A program made the position numbers and the translations under genes. A DNA stretch of 64,000 nt from JAAYRQ01 sp035647235. Its GTDB lineage: Bacteria; Bacillota; Syntrophomonadia; Syntrophomonadales; Syntrophomonadaceae. Under the pieces are notes generated by a model. It saw only the letters and a program-made list of their open reading frames with translations. It did not search any database and was not told where the DNA came from. The stretch is from positions 62,001 through 126,000 of the forward strand of contig CAZEPV010000001.1 of NCBI GenBank assembly GCA_964514235.1, in the 5' to 3' direction. Shown here piece by piece: positions 40,946-49,025 of this stretch (the stretch's first letter is position 1; each line of letters opens with the position of its first letter).

Positions 40946-41727
40946 AGTTACAATTGGACAATGTGGCCTTTGCTTATGATAACAAAAAAGATGTTTTTAC
41001 CGGTATATCTTTAAGTATCGAAACTGGGGATCTACTATGTCTTTTAGGACCGAACGGGGCTGGCAAAACTACTCTATTTAAGACCTTACTAGGTTTATTA
41101 AAACCTCAACTAGGTCAAATCTTTTTGAATGAGCGCAATATATCAGATTGGAGTAGGAAAAAGTTAGCCCATTTTATGGGCTATGTACCCCAAAGCCATA
41201 TTCCTCCATTTCCCTATAGTGTTATGGACATTGTATTGATGGGAAGGACGGCCCACTTGAGAAATTACGCTTCCCCTAACCGCCAAGATAAAAAAATAGC
41301 TGAGGGATCTTTGGAGACTTTAGGTATATCTTATCTAAGAAAGGCAAATTATGCGGAGATAAGTGGTGGTGAGCGTCAACTGGTTTTGATTGCCCGAGCT
41401 CTTACCCAGCAACCCCAATTTTTGGTATTGGATGAACCTACATCTAATTTGGATTTCGGAAATCAAGTTAAAGTTCTCAACTGTATTAAAATTTTAGCTA
41501 ATCAAGGTTTGGGAGTGATAATGTCATCTCATTTCCCTGATGATGCTTTTCAATATGCGACTAAGGTTGCATTACTAAAGGATGGCCAAATACAAAGGAG
41601 GGGTACACCTGAGGAAGTTTTGACTGAGGAAAATCTACGCCAAATATATAATGTAGATATCAAAATCGCTATAGCTTATTCGGGAAATGGTGAAGGCCAT
41701 CGGGTATGTATTCCTGTAGTTGCTTAA
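40942..41727 (+). CDS. ABC transporter ATP-binding protein (FepC/BtuD/MolC-type)
   Basis: A 261-residue ATPase with Walker A GPNGAGKTT, signature 'EISGGERQLVLIARAL', Walker B 'FLVLDEPTSNLD' and the switch His in 'VIMSSHFPDDAF'. The opening and 'YVPQSHIPPFPYSVMDIVLMGR' are typical of metal-chelate importers. The ATG at 40942 with AGGAGGGG six bases upstream is chosen over the ATG two codons earlier, giving a 4-base overlap with the permease gene. Confidence 0.93.
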   Translation: MKLQLDNVAFAYDNKKDVFTGISLSIETGDLLCLLGPNGAGKTTLFKTLLGLLKPQLGQIFLNERNISDWSRKKLAHFMGYVPQSHIPPFPYSVMDIVLMGRTAHLRNYASPNRQDKKIAEGSLETLGISYLRKANYAEISGGERQLVLIARALTQQPQFLVLDEPTSNLDFGNQVKVLNCIKILANQGLGVIMSSHFPDDAFQYATKVALLKDGQIQRRGTPEEVLTEENLRQIYNVDIKIAIAYSGNGEGHRVCIPVVA

Positions 41728-41761
41728 TTAGTAATTTAAGAATTTTAAAGGAGGCCTGGAA

Positions 41762-42844
41762 ATGAAACGTTTTTTAGCACTATTACTAATACTTTCCTTA
41801 GGATTGAGCTTAATCGGTTGTCAAGCGAAGAATCAGGCTAATACGGCTTCTGAAGATAAACAAACTATAACCGATATGGCAGGTCGGTCTTTGGAAATTC
41901 CCCAAGAAATAAAAACGGCCTACTCAACTGGTCCAGTAGGTACAGTTTTCCTTTATACCCTGGCCCCCCATAAATTAGCAGGCTGGAATAGCCCTTTAAG
42001 GGAAATTGAAAAAAGATATATCAAAGCAGAATTTCATAATTTACCCAGCCTCGGAGTTTGGCGAGGTAGCAATACTACTGGTAGTATTGAGGAATTGTTG
42101 CGCACCAAGCCAGATATAGTTATTAGTATGGGGGATGTGAGCCCAGAATATATCGCGGATGCTGACGCTATTCAAGCACAAATCGGTATTCCCGTAATCA
42201 TGGTGGACGGGAGCCTGGAGAATCTAAATGCCTCCTATGAATTCTTAGGTAAATTATTGGGCCGTGAAGATAGAGCTGGGGAATTAGGGACATATTGTGC
42301 TGATGTGCTTAAAAGGGTAGAGGACTTAGGAGCTAACTTACCTGAAGAAGAACAAGTAAGGGTTTATTATGCTGAGGGTTCTTATGGCCTAGATACTGAA
42401 CCAAAAGGCTCAATAAATGCGGAAGCCATAGAAATGGCGGGAGCTTTTAATGTTGCTGATGCAGGTAATTTAGAGGTTAGGCGTATGCAGGCCTCTATGG
42501 AACAGATAGTTATGTGGGAACCTGAGTTGATTATCGTCAGCTCTGATGGGGACGAAAAGCAGGCCATTTATAATCTGATTTTAGAAGATAAGGCTTGGAG
42601 TAATGTTAAGGCAGTCAGGGAAAAAAACGTTTTCGAAGTACCTTGTGCACCTTACGATTGGATTAATAGGCCACCATCAGTAGCCCGTATCCTAGGTATG
42701 CAGTGGCTAGCAAATCTCCTCTATCCTGATATTTACACTATTGACATCAGGGAGGAAGCAGAAAAATTCTTTGAACTGTTTTATGATTACAGCTTAACTG
42801 GAGGGGAAATGGATCGACTCTTTGAATTTGCAGAAAGAGGATAA
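41762..42844 (+). CDS. ABC transporter substrate-binding lipoprotein (FecB/BtuF/MolA-type)
   Basis: A 360-residue binding protein with a lipoprotein signal (MKRFLALLLILSLGLSLIGC) and a type III binding fold: 'KQTITDMAGRSLEIP', 'LRTKPDIVISMG' and C-terminal 'APYDWINRPPSVARILGMQWLANLLYPD'. The 'RPPSV-R-LG-QWLANLLYP' tail is shared with MolA-like and related oxyanion or metal binders rather than classical siderophore receptors, so molybdate or tungstate is my favoured but unproven ligand. RBS AAAGGAGG. Confidence 0.85.
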   Translation: MKRFLALLLILSLGLSLIGCQAKNQANTASEDKQTITDMAGRSLEIPQEIKTAYSTGPVGTVFLYTLAPHKLAGWNSPLREIEKRYIKAEFHNLPSLGVWRGSNTTGSIEELLRTKPDIVISMGDVSPEYIADADAIQAQIGIPVIMVDGSLENLNASYEFLGKLLGREDRAGELGTYCADVLKRVEDLGANLPEEEQVRVYYAEGSYGLDTEPKGSINAEAIEMAGAFNVADAGNLEVRRMQASMEQIVMWEPELIIVSSDGDEKQAIYNLILEDKAWSNVKAVREKNVFEVPCAPYDWINRPPSVARILGMQWLANLLYPDIYTIDIREEAEKFFELFYDYSLTGGEMDRLFEFAERG

Positions 42845-42846
42845 GT

Positions 42847-43398
42847 ATGATTAAGAATATTTTTTTAACTGGTCCGAGAAATGTGGGGAAAAGTACCATA
42901 ATCAAAGCAGCCTTAGTATTGTTTGTTGGCACAGTAGGGGGTTTTACTACCCTACCTAAGCTATTAAACGATGGGAGACGTGTTTTTCTTATGGATTCCT
43001 TTAACTTAGATTATCCTGCAAATTATATACCTTATATATGCGAAGTTGGTAAAAATGCTAAGTTGGAGCCTATATTAAAAACCTTTGATGATTTTGGGGT
43101 TAGGATCCTGGATGACTCTTTACAGAAAGAAGTGGATTTAGTTGTAATGGATGAGCTTGGAGTTTTTGAATCTGAAGCTATTTATTTCCAAGAAAAAGTC
43201 AAGTCTTGTTTGGCATCTCCAATTCCAGTATTAGGTGTGATAAAGGCTAAAGATACTAAATTTTTAAAGGAGATTTCAGACCGCACTGATGTTCAAGTAG
43301 TAAATGTTACAGTAAATAATCGTAAGCTGATTAAAACTGAAATACAAAATATAATAGTCAAGCAGTTTAATCCCATAGCAAATGAGGAAAGGCGGTAG
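42847..43398 (+). CDS. THEP1/NTPase_1-like P-loop nucleotidase
   Basis: A 183-residue protein starting 'NIFLTGPRNVGKSTII', a P-loop (GPRNVGKST), with Walker B-like 'VDLVVMDELGVFE'. This fits the nucleoside-triphosphatase THEP1 family, which hydrolyses NTPs with low specificity; members are often found by molybdenum-enzyme or cofactor genes. It begins two bases after the binding-protein gene and is followed closely by three lipoate ligase genes, so a role in metal or cofactor insertion is possible. Confidence 0.75.
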   Translation: MIKNIFLTGPRNVGKSTIIKAALVLFVGTVGGFTTLPKLLNDGRRVFLMDSFNLDYPANYIPYICEVGKNAKLEPILKTFDDFGVRILDDSLQKEVDLVVMDELGVFESEAIYFQEKVKSCLASPIPVLGVIKAKDTKFLKEISDRTDVQVVNVTVNNRKLIKTEIQNIIVKQFNPIANEERR

Positions 43399-43402
43399 AA
43401 GT

Positions 43403-44449
43403 ATGTTTGTCTTTGATGTGGGTATGTTACCTGACCAATATTCTATGTTGTTGTTCCATGCTTTGGCGCGGGAGGAAATAGAGGCCCTAGTTCTAGTATC
43501 ACCTGAAAACCCCATAATTTCTTTGGGATATTTTCAAGATTTAGGGGGAGTAGACCTAGATTACTGTACTAAAAACGCTATACCAATTATGCGCCGCGAA
43601 TTAGGCGGGGGTACTACTTTATTAGATAGAAATCAAATATTTTATCAATTAATTCTAAAGAAGGATAATCCTCTTTTACCTCCCAGTATCGCTGAACTTT
43701 ACCAGAAGTTTTCTAAGCCTGTAATAGATACTTATGCTGATCTGGGAGTAAAAACAGAGTTTAAAGCAGTTAATGATATTATCACCGATGCAGGCAAGAA
43801 AATTGCTGGCGAGGGTGGTGGCGATATAGGCGAATGTACAGTTTTTGTAGGTGGAATATTATTAGATTTTGATTTTGCACTCATGTCCCAGGTCCTAAAG
43901 GTTCCGGATGAAAAGTTCCGCGATAAAATGTACAAAACCATGGAGGAAAATATGACTACCCTAAAAAAGGAGCTAGGGCAGATACCAGAACGCCAAATGG
44001 TTATCGACTTATTAATTAAAAACTTCAGCAAACTTACTGGCCCACTTACCCCTGATATGGTTCCTGAGGATGTCTGGGATTTGGCCAGAATACTAGGCCA
44101 AGACTTTAAATCGCGGGAGTTCTTGCACCGTAACAGCCGTAAACAAAGTTCACTGCAAATTGGAGCTGGGGTTAGCATGAAGCAAGGTTTACACAAAGCA
44201 CCAGGCGGATTGGTTCAGGCTGTCACTGTAATTCGGGATGGCTATATTGAATCTGTCCAGTTAAGTGGTGATTTCACATTTTACCCCAAGGACAGCCTGC
44301 CTTTATTGGCCGCGGGCTTGCAAGGGGTCAAATTTACTTCAGAAGCGGTTGAGGCAGAAATCAATCAGGCATTTATGAAACTTAATCCAGAAATGCCGGG
44401 TGTAAGCGCCCTGGATATTTGCCAGGCTATTTTTGGGAATAAAGCATAA
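43403..44449 (+). CDS. Lipoate-protein ligase A-like protein (copy 1)
   Basis: A 348-residue BPL/LPL-fold protein with the RRxxGGG loop (R64-G70, 'MRRELGGGTTLLDR'), the lysine-containing 'KKIAGEGGGDIG' in place of the usual KISG, and a C-terminal accessory domain. Ligases activate lipoate or octanoate with ATP and load the carrier lysine. It is diverged from the two following copies, which suggests a separate acyl substrate or target. The ATG at 43403 is preferred over an upstream codon overlapping the NTPase gene. Confidence 0.85.
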   Translation: MFVFDVGMLPDQYSMLLFHALAREEIEALVLVSPENPIISLGYFQDLGGVDLDYCTKNAIPIMRRELGGGTTLLDRNQIFYQLILKKDNPLLPPSIAELYQKFSKPVIDTYADLGVKTEFKAVNDIITDAGKKIAGEGGGDIGECTVFVGGILLDFDFALMSQVLKVPDEKFRDKMYKTMEENMTTLKKELGQIPERQMVIDLLIKNFSKLTGPLTPDMVPEDVWDLARILGQDFKSREFLHRNSRKQSSLQIGAGVSMKQGLHKAPGGLVQAVTVIRDGYIESVQLSGDFTFYPKDSLPLLAAGLQGVKFTSEAVEAEINQAFMKLNPEMPGVSALDICQAIFGNKA

Positions 44450-44464
44450 AAGTAGGGATAAATT

Positions 44465-45406
44465 GTGGAATTATATAATATAGGTTATGTAAGTTGGTGG
44501 GAATCTCAATCTTATTATCATGCCCTAGCCCATTTGGGAAGGGAAGGAGTAATTATATGTGCTCCCGATTCTGCCTATGTCTGTCTGGGTTTACATGATG
44601 ATCTTAAGCAAGAAGTAGACATGGAATTTTGCCAAGCAAGGCAAATACCAATTCTGCGCAGGGAAACTGGTGGTGGGGTAGTCTATCTTGATAGTAAACA
44701 AATATTTTACCAGTTGGTTTTAAAAGAAGATAATGCCAAACTACCCTTTCGCCGAGAAAGATTTTACCCAATCTTTTTACAGGCACCTATTGAGGTATAC
44801 CGCAATTTGGGAGTACCTGCCGAGTATAAGCCGCCTGCAGATTTGGTAGCTAAGGGGGCTAAATGTTCTGGAAATGCAGCAGGGGATATTGGCTCTGGGG
44901 TTGCCTTTGTAGGTAATATTTTATTAGATTTTGATTATTTTACTATGTCAAATTTGCTCAAAAGCCCTAATTCCCGTTATAGGGAATCTTTAGGTAAATC
45001 AATGCGTAACAACATGACAACAGTTAGCGATTGGTCCAATAAATTGCCTTCTTATGATCATATAGCTGGTTTATTGGCAGATGAATACTCCAAGATATTG
45101 GGCCCCTTAACCCTAGGGGAAATAGATGAAGAATTAAGGGAAACTGCCCTAATGTTTCGGGACAAACTTACCTCCCCCAGATGGTTAGAAAAACGAGGAC
45201 GTAAAACTTTTAATCGGGTAGTTAAAATTGCGGAAGGTCTATATCTCCACGCAGGTCGAACAAAAAACACACACTTTGTCGCTTTAGTAAGGGATGGCAT
45301 TGTGGAGGAATTTTATTTAATAGATAGCGAAGGGCAAGCTGAAAGGAAAAAAGAAAAATACCAGGGCTTACCTTTGACGGAATTACCATTAGAAGCAAAT
45401 GGATAA
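44465..45406 (+). CDS. Lipoate-protein ligase A-like protein (copy 2)
   Basis: A 313-residue homologue of the preceding gene. The nucleotide loop reads 'RRETGGGVVYLD' (from R65) and the lysine motif 'AKCSGNAAGDIG', with a Cys where Ile is usual. The C-terminal accessory domain is shorter than in copy 1. Start GTG after AGTAGGGA. It lies directly before the second lipoyl carrier, which may be its partner. Confidence 0.85.
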   Translation: MELYNIGYVSWWESQSYYHALAHLGREGVIICAPDSAYVCLGLHDDLKQEVDMEFCQARQIPILRRETGGGVVYLDSKQIFYQLVLKEDNAKLPFRRERFYPIFLQAPIEVYRNLGVPAEYKPPADLVAKGAKCSGNAAGDIGSGVAFVGNILLDFDYFTMSNLLKSPNSRYRESLGKSMRNNMTTVSDWSNKLPSYDHIAGLLADEYSKILGPLTLGEIDEELRETALMFRDKLTSPRWLEKRGRKTFNRVVKIAEGLYLHAGRTKNTHFVALVRDGIVEEFYLIDSEGQAERKKEKYQGLPLTELPLEANG

Positions 45407-45428
45407 AATTGTGGAAAGGGGTTTGGAA

Positions 45429-45863
45429 ATGGATAGACAAGCAAGTAATATTCCTGAAAATTTATTATATGATAAAGAAAACTACTGGGTAAAAATAGAA
45501 GGTGATGTAGCTACTTTGGGGCTTACCGATTATGGACAAAACACTATTGGGGATATTTTATATATAGAGCTAGAAGATTTGGGGATTCCCGTTATTACTA
45601 GGGGGGAATTAGGTTCCATAGAAGCAGGTAAATGGGTAGGGAAAATCTATGCACCGCTTGATGCTACTATCATTGAGGAAAATGAAGAAGTTCTTTTAAA
45701 ACCGCGTATTGTCAATCAAGATCCATATGAAAAAGGGTGGCTTTTGCGCTTCAAGGTTGGCGATATCGAGCAAACAGAGGCCCTGATGAATAGTGTTGAA
45801 TACGCTAGTTGGGTAGCAGAACAGATAGAAAAGGAAAAGGAGGATATGTGCCTATATGAATAA
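45429..45863 (+). CDS. Lipoyl-carrier protein, GcvH/LbpA-like (copy 2)
   Basis: A 144-residue lipoyl-domain protein with the target lysine (K68) in 'GSIEAGKWVGKIYAPLDATI' and 'NQDPYEKGWLLRFKV' downstream. It resembles copy 1 but is clearly diverged. The ATG at 45429 has GGAAAGGGG upstream; an ATG ten codons earlier lacks a ribosome site. It is placed between ligase copies 2 and 3 and overlaps copy 3 by 8 bases. Confidence 0.88.
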   Translation: MDRQASNIPENLLYDKENYWVKIEGDVATLGLTDYGQNTIGDILYIELEDLGIPVITRGELGSIEAGKWVGKIYAPLDATIIEENEEVLLKPRIVNQDPYEKGWLLRFKVGDIEQTEALMNSVEYASWVAEQIEKEKEDMCLYE

Positions 45864-46941
45864 TACTTGGCGACTCCTGGATCTAGGCGCTAAATCTGGC
45901 GCCTATAATATGGCTATTGATAAGGTTATAATAGAGAGCCTTAGTGAAGAAAAAGCGCCAAATACCTTTCGTTTTTTACAATTTAGACCTCATTGTGCCT
46001 TAGTTGGTTACCATCAATCAGTGGATTTAGAAATAGAGGAAGAATATTGTCGGCAAAATGGTATAGATATTAATCGTCGCATTACTGGTGGTGGTGGTAT
46101 ATATTTAGATGAAAGTCAATTAGGGTGGGAAATATTTGCACTTAAGAATTCGCCTGGGATTCCCAAAAAAACGGAAGATTTATATAGCTTGATGTGTGAA
46201 AGTGCCATAACTGGCTTGCGGAAATTAGGCATCACCGCCAAATTTCGGCCCCAAAATGATATAGAGGTAGAGGGACGCAAAATTTCAGGGACGGGTGGAA
46301 CAGAATTTGGCCAGGCTCTTTTATACCATGGCTCTTTATTAATAGATTTTGATGTAGATACCATGGTAGCTTGTTTGAAACTGCCAGTGCAAAAACTATC
46401 AGATAAGGATATCTTATCTTTTAAGCAAAGGGTTATTTCAATCAAAGAGGCCATAGGGTATGTACCCCCTATTGCAGAAATTAAGGAGGCCTTGGTGGAA
46501 GGTTTTCGGGAAGTGCTGGGTATTGCCCTGGAACCTAATTCTATGACTAGTGAAGAAGAAGCAAAACTAGAGAAGTATCTTCCTATGTTTTCATCTGATA
46601 CATGGATTTACGGTAAAAGAGCTTTTGATACAGGTGTAGATTCATATGCTGTTGACTATAAGGCTAGTGGAGGATTAATTCGAATATCAATACGTTTAGA
46701 TACTAACCGAGAACTAATTAAAACCCTTTTCATTACGGGTGATTTTTTTGCCTATCCTTCTAGAAGTATTTTAGATTTGGAGGCATTTTTGAAAAATAGT
46801 AGTTTTTCACCTGATGAACTAAGAAAAAATATCGAGCAATTTTTTGCCCAGCACCAAGTCACTATTCCCGGCATAACCTCAGAAGATTTTGTGCAAGCAA
46901 TATTAGCAGCTATCGCCAAAACCGAAAAAGATGATATTTGA
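45856..46941 (+). CDS. Lipoate-protein ligase A-like protein (copy 3)
   Basis: A 361-residue ligase, closest of the three to canonical LplA: 'NRRITGGGGIYLDESQLGWEIF' (RR at 74-75), 'RKISGTGGTEFG' with the adenylate-binding Lys, and a C-terminal accessory domain (about 260-345). It overlaps the second carrier gene and precedes the lipoate synthase pair, so it is the best candidate for loading octanoate or lipoate on the carriers. Confidence 0.88.
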   Translation: MNNTWRLLDLGAKSGAYNMAIDKVIIESLSEEKAPNTFRFLQFRPHCALVGYHQSVDLEIEEEYCRQNGIDINRRITGGGGIYLDESQLGWEIFALKNSPGIPKKTEDLYSLMCESAITGLRKLGITAKFRPQNDIEVEGRKISGTGGTEFGQALLYHGSLLIDFDVDTMVACLKLPVQKLSDKDILSFKQRVISIKEAIGYVPPIAEIKEALVEGFREVLGIALEPNSMTSEEEAKLEKYLPMFSSDTWIYGKRAFDTGVDSYAVDYKASGGLIRISIRLDTNRELIKTLFITGDFFAYPSRSILDLEAFLKNSSFSPDELRKNIEQFFAQHQVTIPGITSEDFVQAILAAIAKTEKDDI

Positions 46942-46957
46942 TAAGGAGGGATTAACT

Positions 46958-47992
46958 ATGGGAAATACAGCTGAAAGTCCACAATATATTCAAACTAGTT
47001 TAGCAGGAGCCATGTGCCTAGGACTAGAGCCGGGTAAGTTCTTTCGCAATGCTCGAAGTACATGTCTCAATTTACTTTTAACTTATGCTTCTGGATGTAG
47101 GGCAGCCTGTAGTTACTGCGGCTTGACGCGGGATCGAAATACTGATACTAGTGAAACTTTTATTAGGGTAAAATGGCCCACTTACTCAATGGATGAAGTT
47201 TTACACCAATTGAAAGTTTATAGACATCCTTTTAAACGCATGTGCTTGTCAATGATAACCCATGCCAAAGCAGTAGAAGACAGCTGCCATATAATTTCCA
47301 GCTTTACTAAAGAAAATCAAGATATTCCTGTTAGTGCCTTAATTTCGCCTACAGTTATGAAGGGTAAAGAAGACTTATCGAGGCTTAAGGAGGCTGGGAC
47401 TGAACGTATAGGTGTGGCAATCGATGCAGCTATTCCTCGGCTTTTTGAAAAATATAGGGGCAGGGAAGTTAAAGGGCCCCATAATTGGGATAAATACTGG
47501 CAGACCATGGAGGATGCTGTGGATATATTTGGTCCCTATATGGTCGGCACCCACCTAATAGTGGGATTAGGTGAGACCGAAAAGGAAATGGTAGAAGCAA
47601 TTGCTAAGGCATACGAACTTAAAGTCTTAACCCATTTATTTTCCTTTTTCCCTGAAGCTGGCAGCCCTATGCAAAATCATCCCCAAGCGCCTTTAGGTCA
47701 ATATAGACGGATTCAATTAGCCAGATATTTGATTAATGATAAAAACTTCGATCCACAATTAATTCATTATAATGCTGAGGGACGAATTACTGATTTTGGT
47801 ATTGACATCGAGGATACCATAAAAGAAGGCATGGCTTTCATGACTTCTGGTTGCCCCAATGAAGACGGGATGGTAGCTTGTAATAGGCCCTTTGCGAATG
47901 AGAGGGCTAGCCAAAGGTTGCGGAATTATCCTTTTAAACCCAATGAGGAAGATATTAATTTAATTCGTTCTCAAATATGGGCAGGTCAATAA
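46958..47992 (+). CDS. lipS1: Radical-SAM protein, LipS1-type lipoate synthase subunit
   Basis: A 344-residue radical-SAM enzyme related to biotin synthase. The CxxxCxxC cluster motif is C47, C51, C54 ('GCRAACSYCGLTR'); extra cysteines ('SGCPNEDGMVACNRP') near the C-terminus fit an auxiliary cluster. Together with the next gene it matches the LipS1/LipS2 pair that inserts the two sulfurs into carrier-bound octanoate in place of LipA. Carrier and ligase genes next to it support this. The ATG at 46958 has AAGGAGG upstream; the ORF extends further but without a ribosome site. Confidence 0.82.
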   Translation: MGNTAESPQYIQTSLAGAMCLGLEPGKFFRNARSTCLNLLLTYASGCRAACSYCGLTRDRNTDTSETFIRVKWPTYSMDEVLHQLKVYRHPFKRMCLSMITHAKAVEDSCHIISSFTKENQDIPVSALISPTVMKGKEDLSRLKEAGTERIGVAIDAAIPRLFEKYRGREVKGPHNWDKYWQTMEDAVDIFGPYMVGTHLIVGLGETEKEMVEAIAKAYELKVLTHLFSFFPEAGSPMQNHPQAPLGQYRRIQLARYLINDKNFDPQLIHYNAEGRITDFGIDIEDTIKEGMAFMTSGCPNEDGMVACNRPFANERASQRLRNYPFKPNEEDINLIRSQIWAGQ

Positions 47993-47994
47993 TA

Positions 47995-48933
47995 ATGGAA
48001 GAAAAAAATATCACTCTAATTAAGCAGGCATGGCAAGTGAAAACTAAACGTGGTAAAGAAATAGCCTTTTTTATACCAGGGGCCAAACGCTATAGTAATC
48101 AATTTTATACAAACAGCCAGGAGTCTTTTGTAAACATAAGTGTTACAGCTTCTGCCTGTAGTTGTAAATGTGACCATTGTGGGGGTAAATTATTACAAAC
48201 CATGATTCCCGCCACGACAAGTCCACAACTAATGCGGGTGGCTGACAATTTGTATCAAATGGGCAGTAAGGGATTGTTAATTAGCGGAGGCGCAAATCTA
48301 AAGGGACAAGTACCACTTTTGTCTATGATCGATGGTATAAAATATGCAAAAGATTTGGGGCTTAAGGTAGTAGTCCATACAGGTTTGCTTAATGAAGAAA
48401 CAGCTAAAGCCCTTAAAAAAGCTGGGGTTGATCGGGTACTAATCGATGTAATTGCTGATGAGTCTACTATAAAATCTGTATATCATCTGGATATGGTCCC
48501 CGAGGATTATGCCTTAGCACTACAGATAGCTAAAGATGCCGAGCTAGCCTTGGCTCCCCATATCGTTATAGGGCTGCACTATGGTAAAATAAAAGGCGAA
48601 TACAGGGCCCTAGAAATGATAAAAGGGGTGGAGCCTCATGCCTTAGTATTAGTTGTTCTTACTCCACAAGCTAATACGGTTATGGAAAATGTTGAATTAC
48701 CAGATATTAGCCAAGTTACTGATATTTTGGCCCATACCCGCATAAAATTTCCCCATATTCCAGTAAATCTAGGTTGTGCCAGGCCCTATGGACTATATAA
48801 ACGTGAACTGGAGAAAATGGCTGTAGATTGTGGCTTAGATGGTATAGCTTATCCTGATGAATCCACTTTTCCATATGTTGGTGAAAAGGGTTTGACCTTT
48901 ACCATATCCGAAGAATGTTGCAGTCTAATATAA
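47995..48933 (+). CDS. lipS2: Radical-SAM protein, LipS2-type lipoate synthase subunit
   Basis: A 312-residue radical-SAM protein with CxxxCxxC at C55, C59, C62 in 'ACSCKCDHCGGKL', plus an extra C57, and C-terminal cysteines ('LGCARPYG', 'VDCGLDG', final 'EECCSLI') that could bind a second cluster. It is the last gene of the operon and starts two bases after the LipS1 stop at the ATG at 47995. The order carrier, ligase, LipS1, LipS2 is the known one for sHdr-associated lipoate assembly. Confidence 0.82.
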   Translation: MEEKNITLIKQAWQVKTKRGKEIAFFIPGAKRYSNQFYTNSQESFVNISVTASACSCKCDHCGGKLLQTMIPATTSPQLMRVADNLYQMGSKGLLISGGANLKGQVPLLSMIDGIKYAKDLGLKVVVHTGLLNEETAKALKKAGVDRVLIDVIADESTIKSVYHLDMVPEDYALALQIAKDAELALAPHIVIGLHYGKIKGEYRALEMIKGVEPHALVLVVLTPQANTVMENVELPDISQVTDILAHTRIKFPHIPVNLGCARPYGLYKRELEKMAVDCGLDGIAYPDESTFPYVGEKGLTFTISEECCSLI

Positions 48934-48936
48934 ATA

Positions 48937-48991
48937 AAGATAAATCCCAAACAGGCCAAAATATATAGGCTTACTTGGGATTTATCTTTTT
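48937..48991. terminator. Strong terminator closing the 23-kb operon
   Basis: AAAGATAAATCCCAA and TTGGGATTTATCTTT make a 15-bp stem followed by a T-run. The inner loop holds a small GGCC/GGCT stem. The symmetric A/T ends also serve the convergent EamA gene. Confidence 0.9.
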
Positions 48992-49025
48992 ATAGGCTAA
49001 CCCTGCCAATGATCTTTATTTATAA

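Noticed and set aside
43732..44196. Minus-strand ORF of 154 codons
   Set aside because: Antisense to ligase copy 1, with shadow-type composition and no ribosome site.
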